Made by a program: the position numbers and the translations under genes
Shown here: piece by piece, positions 1 through 5,638 of the stretch
How the letters are laid out: each line of letters begins with the position of its first letter
Numbering within the stretch: position 1 is the first letter of the stretch
Notes under the pieces: generated by a model
Databases searched by the model: none
What the model saw: only the letters and a program-made list of their open reading frames with translations
Told to the model about the DNA's origin: nothing
Origin: Thiomonas sp. X19
GTDB taxonomy: Bacteria > Pseudomonadota > Gammaproteobacteria > Burkholderiales > Burkholderiaceae_C
Assembly: GCF_900089495.1 (NCBI RefSeq)
Contig: NZ_LT605203.1
Location: 3,901,109-3,935,425 of the forward strand
Direction: 5' to 3'
Length of the DNA: 34,317 nt

Positions 1-28
1 GGGGGAGGGGGGGGGGGGGGGGGGGGGG
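1..28. repeat. Poly-G run at window edge
   Basis: The first 28 bases are G with a single A at position 6. Such a run at the very edge is most simply a contig-end or sequencing artefact (poly-G calls from two-colour chemistry look like this). Nothing biological can be assigned to it. Confidence 0.7.
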
Positions 29-511
29 CAACATCATCATGGGTCAAAGTCAAGCCCTCCGGGGATATTTTTTATCTTGGCCTTGGGCCAATCACGCGTT
101 CAGTCACGGCCGCCGCACCATGTTTTGGGCACCTTCGATCCAAGCACCGACATACCACCAATGAAGCCTCTGATCTCTCCGAGAAAGGGCGCGATCCCTG
201 CAACTGCCGCGGGACAATCTGACGCACCCAGGCGCATTCTCATTCTGTATGCATCCATGCATAAGTTTTGATTTTGTTCGAACCAAGGCTTCATGTCCAG
301 CCATTCAACCAACAAAATCGTGAAACTGTGAAAAATCTCACAGAATGGCCCGGGAACATCGATTAAGCACATGGCCCAGCATCCCACTGAATCGCGTTCT
401 CGGTTCTCATGCTTGATGGATGGCGATCACCTCGGCAGGACGTCCTGGAGTCGGGTCTCACCGCACCGATCACCCTTGCGCGATCAGGGGATCATGCTGG
501 CGCCCAAGGAC
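29..511. other. Region without a recognisable gene
   Basis: No ORF here has a recognisable product. A minus-strand reading frame of 95 codons (387 to 100) has no ribosome site or family I know. Base composition is lower in GC than the rest, with A/T-rich patches around 60-80 and 265-340. It holds a CRP-like dyad at 327-342. It also holds a 35-bp stretch (about 395-428) that resembles 12117-12151 with about 30 of 35 bases identical; on the minus strand both translate to a similar peptide (D/E-RHPS followed by RT-NA), so both may be tails of the same lost gene. Confidence 0.5.
327..342. promoter_or_regulatory. CRP-like dyad TGTGA-N6-TCACA
   Basis: Positions 327-331 read TGTGA and 338-342 read TCACA, separated by six bases; the dyad extends one further pair to CTGTGA/TCACAG. 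This is the textbook half-site pair and spacing of the CRP/Vfr class. No gene start lies close by (the nearest plausible one is at 861), so it may be a leftover promoter or chance. The Crp/Fnr-type protein in this window belongs to a different subgroup and need not bind it. Confidence 0.35.
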
Positions 512-806
512 TCACGCCGATGGAACACATGAGGTCGCGCGTTTCTGGGCCATGGCCTGGATCGACTTGACCATGACTCGGGCTTTGGGATCGGTGACGG
601 CGCGTTGCACCAGTTCCATCTCAATTTTCAGATACTTCACCGGCAGATTGAGCAGATACAGAAAGGACGGTGTATTCGCTCGCATAGGCTTGCAGCAAGG
701 CCAGGGCGTTGCGCTGAACCGCCGCCCACAGGTAGTAGCCCGATACGCCGAGGATGGCCCAAGTCATTGCGCCCATGGAAGCTTGCCCGTATCCTGCTGG
801 GAGCAT
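512..806 (-). pseudogene. Frameshifted small protein gene, product unknown
   Basis: Reading the minus strand from ATG 804-806, the frame gives a protein-like stretch (MGAMTWAILGVSGYYLWAAV from 776, then QRNALALLQAYASEYT) and then turns into low-complexity residues and stops at 621. Shifting by one base near 660-667 continues as FLYLLNLPVKYLKIEMELVQ, RAVTDPKARVMVKSIQAMAQ and ends at the stop 512-514. The two halves join naturally at one indel, so I read this as one gene of about 97 codons with a single frameshift. The N-terminal half has a hydrophobic segment (AILGVSGYYLWAAV) that could be a membrane helix and the C-terminal half is amphipathic. I do not recognise the family. A sequencing error would restore the gene. 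It ends head-to-head with the Rossmann gene at 861. Confidence 0.5.
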
Positions 807-860
807 GCGGCACGGCGCCGAATTGGCGCGTAGGTCATGCATAAACGGGAGACAACAACG

Positions 861-1241
861 ATGCACAAGGAACGCGTAGCCCTCGTGGGCCTGGGACGGG
901 TGGGTTCGATTTTTTTGGATGTGCTGCTCAAGCAGCAAGACCAGGCGGTGGACATCGTGGCGGTGGCGGAAGCCAACCCGGACACCCCTGGATGCAGGAC
1001 GGCTCGCAGCCTGAGGATTCCAGTGCTGACGGTGGCGGAATTGCTGCAGCGCAACGGTGATCTGGACATCGTCTTCGATCTCACAGGCGTGGCAGCCGTG
1101 CGCCGGCAATTACGCGAAGGGCTGGCTGCCGCGCACAACGACCATACGGTCATCGCCCCGGAGAGTGTGGCACGCCTGATCTGGGCCCTCGTGGTGCCAG
1201 GTGTGGAACTCCCCGATGTGCATGCCCATGAGGGCTATTGA
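861..1241 (+). CDS. Short NAD(P)-binding Rossmann protein
   Basis: A 126-aa protein that starts MHKERVALVGLGRVGSIFLD. The GLGRVG motif after a beta strand is the dinucleotide-binding turn of homoserine/aspartate dehydrogenase-type and Gfo/Idh-type Rossmann folds, and the rest (DIVAVAEANPDTPG, then DIVFDLTGVAAVRRQL) follows the order of such a domain through about residue 90. Only the nucleotide-binding domain is present; there is no catalytic or dimerisation domain, so it is either a stand-alone binding or sensor protein or a truncated enzyme. The ATG at 861 is preferred over the one at 837 because GGGAG at 847-851 sits nine bases before it and the fold begins directly. The stop codon overlaps the first bases of a dispersed repeat, so the 3' end may have been cut by that element. 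Function unknown. Confidence 0.7.
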   Translation: MHKERVALVGLGRVGSIFLDVLLKQQDQAVDIVAVAEANPDTPGCRTARSLRIPVLTVAELLQRNGDLDIVFDLTGVAAVRRQLREGLAAAHNDHTVIAPESVARLIWALVVPGVELPDVHAHEGY

Positions 1242-1319
1242 GCGCCCCCAGCAGTCCGCCAGCGGACTGCCTCCGAGGGGGCAAGAAAACTCGGGAGCGG
1301 CCCTTCGTTTCCTTGAGAG
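1240..1319 (+). repeat. Two-hairpin dispersed repeat, copy A
   Basis: This 80-bp unit recurs at 11990-12071 and, inverted, at 18028-18109. Shared parts are GAGCGCCCCCAG at the left, GAGGGGG in the middle and GTTTCCTTGAGAG at the right. Hairpin 1 pairs GCAGTCCG (1251-1258) with CGGACTGC (1263-1270) over a CCAG loop, within an outer GCCCCC/GGGGGC pairing. Hairpin 2 pairs CAAGAAAAC (1282-1290) with GTTTCCTTG (1307-1315) with one mismatch. The stem of hairpin 1 has a different sequence from the other two copies but is still perfectly paired. The element begins at the stop codon of the preceding gene. Confidence 0.85.
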
Positions 1320-1472
1320 CGTCCAAAGATTGATGTTGTTTGGTCGCAACTTGAACGAGCCTCACCCGATTCACAGCCCTGTAAAAAAAGCCACGGTGGG
1401 GAGTCCTCGTTACAGGTAAAGCCATGGGAACCTCCTGATCCCGCACAGACCGCTTTGTGGTGGAGAACGGAT

Positions 1473-2162
1473 TTGTCCCGCGCTGAACGCCTGCTCGCCC
1501 TGATGCAAAGCCTGCGCCGCCAGCGGCAGCCGGCCAGCGGGATGGTGCTGGCCGCCGAACTCGGCATCAGCCTGCGCACGCTCTACCGGGACATCGCGTC
1601 CCTGCGCGCCCAGGGCGCCCACATCGATGGCGAGCCGGGCGTCGGCTACGTCCTGCGGCCCGGCTTCCTGCTGCCCCCGCTGATGTTCTCCGCGGAGGAG
1701 ATCGAGGCCCTGGTCCTGGGCTCGCGCTGGGTTGCCGACCGCGCCGATTCCAGCCTCGGCGATGCCGCGCGCAATGCCCTGGCCAAGATCGGTGCCGTCC
1801 TGCCCGCAGACCTGCGCCATGAACTGGACAGCTCGGCACTGCTGGTCGGCCCCGGCACCCCCATGGCGATGGGTGATGCGGAATTGCGCCGGATTCGCCA
1901 AGCCATCCGCATGGAACGCAAACTCGATATTCACTACCGCGACCTCCAAGACAACTTGTCGGCACGCATCATCTGGCCCTTCGCGCTCGGCTTCTTCGAG
2001 CAGACGCGTGTCGTCGCGGCCTGGTGCGAGTCGCGTCAGGCATTCCGGCACTTCCGCACCGACCGGATCGTCAGCCTGCAGGTCTGCGACGCCCGCTACC
2101 CGCGCCGGCGCCAGGCGCTGATGAAGGAGTGGCGTCAGATCGAAGGCATTCCCGCGCAGTAA
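1473..2162 (+). CDS. HTH-WYL (YafY-type) transcriptional regulator
   Basis: A 229-aa DNA-binding regulator. Residues 1-60 form a DeoR/HTH_11-like winged helix (SRAERLLALMQSLRRQRQPA, then AAELGISLRTLYRDIASLRA), the usual opening of YafY-type proteins. Residues about 125-215 form a WYL-like ligand-sensing domain (IRQAIRMERKLDIHYRD, then IWPFALGFFEQTRVVAAWCE, ending FRTDRIVSLQ). WYL domains are known to sense nucleic acid or small ligands, but this one has WPF in place of the usual WYL-bearing strand. I chose TTG 1473 because GGAG (1462-1465) lies seven bases upstream and family proteins start at this residue; a further in-frame TTG at 1455 adds six residues. It is followed on the same strand by VOC and EVE genes, 125 bases downstream, which it may control. 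Confidence 0.85.
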   Translation: MSRAERLLALMQSLRRQRQPASGMVLAAELGISLRTLYRDIASLRAQGAHIDGEPGVGYVLRPGFLLPPLMFSAEEIEALVLGSRWVADRADSSLGDAARNALAKIGAVLPADLRHELDSSALLVGPGTPMAMGDAELRRIRQAIRMERKLDIHYRDLQDNLSARIIWPFALGFFEQTRVVAAWCESRQAFRHFRTDRIVSLQVCDARYPRRRQALMKEWRQIEGIPAQ

Positions 2163-2287
2163 GACTGCTGCCAGAAACTGGCAGGGGTGGTTTCTAGGAT
2201 GGTGGACAAGTGATTCATGCCCTCCGCACTCAACGCAGAAGGCTTGGTCGCCACTCCTCATCCTTGACCCCACTGCGGAGCCACACC

Positions 2288-2659
2288 ATGCCCAGCCCCA
2301 ACTTCTGCATTCTCTATGTCGACAGCCCAGCGGTCAGCGCCGCCTTCTATACCGACCTGCTCGGCCTGACACCTGTCCAGGCTTCGCCGACCTTCGTCCT
2401 GTTTGCGCTTGATTCCGGCGTCATGCTGGGCCTGTGGTCGAAACACGCGGTCGAGCCTGCCGCAACGGCGCTGGGTGGCGGTACCGAACTCGCCTTCGCG
2501 GTGGGCGACGCCGAGGCCGTCGCCGCCATGCATGCCGACTGGTCCCGGCGCGGACTGACCATCCTGCAGACGCCGGTGCGCATGGATTTTGGTGAGACGT
2601 TCGTGGCGCAGGACCCGGACGGTCATCGGCTGCGGGTGTTTGCACCGAACGCAGCGTGA
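2288..2659 (+). CDS. VOC-family (glyoxalase/bleomycin-resistance fold) protein
   Basis: A 123-aa protein with the paired beta-alpha-beta-beta-beta fold of the vicinal oxygen chelate superfamily. Visible marks are the N-terminal strand [10 protein letters not shown], the helix [11 protein letters not shown], and the closing [12 protein letters not shown], in which the DPDGH turn is typical of the family. The resistance-protein branch (PhnB/EhpR-like) is the closest by eye, but the residue set does not show the ordered His/Glu metal ligands of glyoxalase I, so it may bind a ligand rather than catalyse. ATG 2288 has GGAG at 2277-2280. The stop overlaps the GTG start of the next gene, so the two are probably translated together. 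Confidence 0.85.
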   Translation: MPSPNFCILYVDSPAVSAAFYTDLLGLTPVQASPTFVLFALDSGVMLGLWSKHAVEPAATALGGGTELAFAVGDAEAVAAMHADWSRRGLTILQTPVRMDFGETFVAQDPDGHRLRVFAPNAA

Positions 2660-3084
2660 GCCGCAACTGGATCGCCGTCGCCTCGGCGGATCATGTGCGC
2701 CGGGGCCGCGCCGAAGGCTTCATGCAGGTCTGCCATGGCAAGGCGGCGCCCTTGCGCCGGATCCAGCCGGGCGACCCGGTCGTGTACTACTCGCCCACCG
2801 CGCAGTTTCAGACGAAGACCAAGTTGCAGGCCTTCACCGCCATCGGCATCGTCAAGCCAGGCGCGCCCTACCAGGCGGACATGGGCCATGGGTTCTGTCC
2901 CTTCCGGCGGGACGTGCATTGGCTGCAAGCCCGCGAAGCCCCGATCCAGCCCCTGCTCGATCGCCTCGCATGGACCTCGGGCCAGCGCAACTGGGGCTAC
3001 ACGTTGCGCTTTGGGTTGTTCGAGGTGTCCGAGCAGGACCTGCAGATCATCGTTCAAGCGATGGGTGCTGTTTGGCCGGCATGA
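2656..3084 (+). CDS. EVE-domain (PUA-like) protein
   Basis: A 142-aa protein made of one EVE domain. Marks are [11 protein letters not shown] at the N terminus, [20 protein letters not shown], the VVYYSP strand, and [20 protein letters not shown] near the C terminus. EVE domains are relatives of PUA and YTH folds and are thought to recognise modified bases in DNA or RNA; in bacteria they occur alone, as here, or fused to restriction and defence enzymes. Nothing in the neighbourhood is a nuclease or methylase, so a defence role is not supported. The GTG start at 2656 overlaps the VOC stop (GTGA), implying coupling. It ends six bases before the end of the convergent LysR gene. Confidence 0.85.
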   Translation: MSRNWIAVASADHVRRGRAEGFMQVCHGKAAPLRRIQPGDPVVYYSPTAQFQTKTKLQAFTAIGIVKPGAPYQADMGHGFCPFRRDVHWLQAREAPIQPLLDRLAWTSGQRNWGYTLRFGLFEVSEQDLQIIVQAMGAVWPA

Positions 3085-3090
3085 ACCCGG

Positions 3091-3993
3091 TCATGCATTG
3101 GATCGTGCCACCTCGCGCGGAATCGCCTCGGCCAGGAAGTCATAGACGCGCCGCACCACCCGGCTGGCACGCACCTCGCGGTGCACGGCCAGCCAGCAGG
3201 GCATGGGCGCAATCCGCAACTCCGGCAGCACGGCTTGCACACCCGGCCAGTTGCGCAGGGTGTAGGCCGCGACGAAGCCGATGCCTGCCCCCGCCGCCAC
3301 GAGCTGGCCGTAGGCGACCTGATCGTCGGTGCGCAGGGCGAAGTCCTCGCGCGTGATCGCCAGCCCCAGGCGCGCAAACCCCCGCAGGATGGTGTCGTCG
3401 CGGTCGTAGCCCACCAGGCGATGCCGCAGCAGCTCTTCCGGCTTGTTGGGCGTCCCGGCACGCGCCAGGTAAGACGCATGGGCGGCGGCGGTCAGCGCGA
3501 TGTCGGCCAGCCTGCGCGCGATCAGCGCGCCTTGTTGCGGCCGCACCATGCGCACGGCAATGTCCGCCTCGCGCTCGAGCAAGTTCGACAGCTGGTTCGA
3601 GACGACCAGTTCCACGGCAATGCCCGGCTCGGCGTCGCGCAGCGCGGCCAGCACCGGCGGCAGCAACCAACTCGCCGCCACCTGGCTGCTGCTGAGGCGC
3701 ACCGTCCCGGCCGTGGCTTGGCGCTGGGCCTCCAGGGAGCGCGACAAGGCATCGGCGCCCAGCTTCATCTGCCGCGCGGCATCGGCCATCGCCAGCGCTG
3801 CGGCCGTGGGCGTCAAGCCACGCCCGGTGCGCTCGAACAGCGGCACGCCGAGCTGCGCTTCGAGTTCCGCCATGTGGCGGCTGAGGGTGGGCTGCTGCGC
3901 TCCCAGCCTGCGTGCCGCCCCCATCAGGCTGCCGGCGTCGATGACCGCCAGGAAACTGCGGATGAGTGCCCAGTCGAAGGATGGTTGTCCCAT
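3091..3993 (-). CDS. LysR-family transcriptional regulator
   Basis: A 300-aa LysR regulator. Residues 5-65 form the winged helix (FDWALIRSFLAVIDAGSLMG, then AARRLGAQQPTLSRHMAELE, LGVPLFERTGRG); residues about 90-295 form the periplasmic-binding-protein-like effector domain (TVRLSSSQVAASWLLPPVLA, later VAAGAGIGFVAAYTLRNW). ATG 3993 is chosen because the conserved FDW start follows at once; a GTG at 4026 would add 11 residues. No strong ribosome site is visible for either. It is divergent from the SDR gene at 4067 with a 73-bp gap, the usual LysR layout in which the regulator controls its neighbour and itself. The subgroup resembles regulators that control oxidoreductases, but the inducer cannot be read from the sequence. 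Confidence 0.92.
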   Translation of the reverse strand: MGQPSFDWALIRSFLAVIDAGSLMGAARRLGAQQPTLSRHMAELEAQLGVPLFERTGRGLTPTAAALAMADAARQMKLGADALSRSLEAQRQATAGTVRLSSSQVAASWLLPPVLAALRDAEPGIAVELVVSNQLSNLLEREADIAVRMVRPQQGALIARRLADIALTAAAHASYLARAGTPNKPEELLRHRLVGYDRDDTILRGFARLGLAITREDFALRTDDQVAYGQLVAAGAGIGFVAAYTLRNWPGVQAVLPELRIAPMPCWLAVHREVRASRVVRRVYDFLAEAIPREVARSNA

Positions 3994-4066
3994 GCGAAAG
4001 TGTAGAGCTCGATTGCGGATGGGCACAGTTTTCAGATGAAGCCGGACTGCCTAGACTGACCTTTCC

Positions 4067-5080
4067 ATGAACAAACCCAGAGGTGTGGCGATTCCCCAGT
4101 CCGAGAAGACCGTGTTGATCCTGGGCGCCAACGGGCGTTTCGGGCAGGCTGCGGTGGCGGCGTTCGCCGCTGCAGGATGGACGGTGCTGGCGCAGGCGCG
4201 GCATGGATCTGCCGATCCGCTGCCTGCAGGCGTGATGGCCCTATCCACTCCGCTGGATGCAAGCCGGGACTTGGCCGCCCAGGCCAAGGGAGCGGCCGTG
4301 GTGGTCTACGCCGTCAATCCACCGTATACCGCCTGGCGCGAACAGGCCTTGCCGCTGCTGCGGCTGGGCATGGATCTGGCGCAGCGCCTGGACGCCCTGT
4401 TGATGCTGCCGGGCAATGTCTACAACTACGGCGCGGGCATGCCGCCGGTCCTTGACGAACGCACGCCCGAGCGACCGACCACGGTCAAGGGGCGCATGCG
4501 TTGCGCCATGGAAGCCGAACTCGCCGCTCGCGCCCCCCGGGGGCTGCGCAGTGTGGTGATCCGCGCCGGCGATTTCTTCGGTTGCGGTCGTGGTTCCTGG
4601 TTCGACCTGATCATCGCCAAGTCGCTGGCACGCGGCAGGCTGGTCTATCCAGGGCCGGTGGATGTTCCGCATGCCTGGGCCTATCTGCCGGATCTGGCGC
4701 GGGCTTTCGTGGCGGTGGCGGAGCGCGGCGATGCTCAGGGATTTGCACGGCTGCAGTTCGCCGGGTACACGCCCACCGGTGCCGAGTTGCTTGGTGGTCT
4801 CGAAGCCGCGGCCCTGGACCTCGGCATCCGCCCCGTCCATGGCTTCAAGCGAGGTTCCATGCCATGGGGTGTCATTCGCCTCGGGGGCCTGGTGGTGCCG
4901 ATGTGGCGGGAGGTGGCGGAGATGGCTTATCTGTGGCGGGTGCCGCATGCGCTGGATGGCCGGGCGCTGGGTCAGCTTGTTGGTCCTGTGCAGGAAACCC
5001 CCCTCCCGGATGCCTTACGACAGGCCCTGATCGATCTCGGTCTTGCCCAAGGCGACAAGGTCGGCGCCACGATTGTCTGA
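4067..5080 (+). CDS. NAD(P)-dependent epimerase/dehydratase-like SDR
   Basis: A 337-aa protein of the extended short-chain dehydrogenase class. Residues 15-26 hold the Rossmann strand and turn TVLILGANGRFG (GxxGxxG at 20-26), with a second strand GAAVVVYAVNPPY near residue 80 and LLMLPGNVYNYG near 107-118, where the extended SDRs carry their NxYG region. SVVIRAGDFFG and HAWAYLPDLARAFVAVAE are the usual substrate-domain signatures. The catalytic YxxxK pair is not clear, so it may be an atypical, NmrA-like reductase or binding protein. It is transcribed away from the LysR gene and is its most likely target. No operon partner follows; the next 500 bases carry only relics. Confidence 0.85.
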   Translation: MNKPRGVAIPQSEKTVLILGANGRFGQAAVAAFAAAGWTVLAQARHGSADPLPAGVMALSTPLDASRDLAAQAKGAAVVVYAVNPPYTAWREQALPLLRLGMDLAQRLDALLMLPGNVYNYGAGMPPVLDERTPERPTTVKGRMRCAMEAELAARAPRGLRSVVIRAGDFFGCGRGSWFDLIIAKSLARGRLVYPGPVDVPHAWAYLPDLARAFVAVAERGDAQGFARLQFAGYTPTGAELLGGLEAAALDLGIRPVHGFKRGSMPWGVIRLGGLVVPMWREVAEMAYLWRVPHALDGRALGQLVGPVQETPLPDALRQALIDLGLAQGDKVGATIV

Positions 5081-5578
5081 CCAAGGTTGCCGCGAGATCC
5101 GCCCCTGTGCAAGTGGGTGTTGCCGTGATGCCCTTCAGCCCATCAACCTGCCTCACCCACAACGACAACGGCAGGCGCCAGCGGCAGCTCGATCCCGCGC
5201 TCGCGGAAGACGTCACGCCAGACCGATCTATTTCAACGCGGCCAAATCGCGCAAGCCCTTGACCTCGTCGGACGGCGCCGGTGAAAGGCTCGCCGATAAC
5301 GTTGCACCTCTGGCCGTCGTAGCGCGCGTGCGACCCTTGGCGCTTTGTGCAGTGTTCTTGAAAACGTTGGCTTGAGCAACGTCAAAGTTTGGCGTCTTTG
5401 TCGCTGGCGATCGATTATTGATCCCCGTCAGGAGCGGCAACACCGCGAATCCGGCAGTCCGTACCGCCATCTGGCTTGGATCGGAGGAACTTGGGCGAGG
5501 CCCGCCTCGTGTGGAATCGTCAAGCGGGCACCGGCCCGAACACTCCATACACCGCCCTCAAGCCGACGGCTCGCACAT
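5081..5578. other. Intergenic region with coding relics
   Basis: No intact gene. On the minus strand 5232-5143 encodes a 29-residue tail whose core WRDVFRERGIELPLAPAVVV resembles the C-terminal end of small mechanosensitive channels (usually RERGIEIPFPQRD-like), directly after a stop. Upstream on the same strand a second frame (5548-5228) ends SDEVKGLRDLAALK, which looks like the first half of a SHOCT domain cut by a stop. Both are weak recognitions. The region reads as an eroded gene graveyard between the SDR gene and the promoter of the fused flavoprotein. Confidence 0.4.
5143..5232 (-). pseudogene. Possible C-terminal remnant of an MscS-like channel
   Basis: Twenty-nine codons with no start, running into a TGA at 5143-5145. 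The stretch FRERGIELPLA is similar to the last strand of MscS-family proteins, where RxxGIxIPxPQ is common, but the PQ and the following acidic turn are missing. Only a short piece is left and the assignment rests on one motif. Confidence 0.25.
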
Positions 5579-5607
5579 TTGACGATAAAAGGTTAAGTTA
5601 TTACACT
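5579..5607 (+). promoter_or_regulatory. Sigma-70 type promoter of the fused flavoprotein
   Basis: TTGACG at 5579-5584 and TACACT at 5602-5607, spaced 17 bases, match five of six and four of six consensus bases. The start codon at 5639 is 32 bases after the -10 box. The -10 lies inside the inverted repeat 5590-5623, so a bound repressor would exclude RNA polymerase. Confidence 0.6.
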
Positions 5608-5623
5608 GTTTAATAATTAACCT
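5590..5623. promoter_or_regulatory. A/T-rich inverted repeat, likely MarR operator
   Basis: The left arm AGGTTAA-G-TTATTA (5590-5603) and the right arm TAATAA-TTAACCT (5611-5623) are complementary over all 13 bases apart from a single bulged G, around a short CACTGTT centre. It is strikingly A/T-rich in a GC-rich setting and covers the -10 box. MarR-family dimers bind dyads of this kind. The MarR gene at 7922 is the natural candidate; no second copy of the dyad was seen before that gene. Confidence 0.6.
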
Positions 5624-5638
5624 ATCCGCGAGGACCTC

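Noticed and set aside
420..833. Open frame of 137 codons on the plus strand
   Set aside because: Composition is rich in Arg, Pro and Ser with no family likeness, and it lies over the frameshifted minus-strand gene at 512-806.
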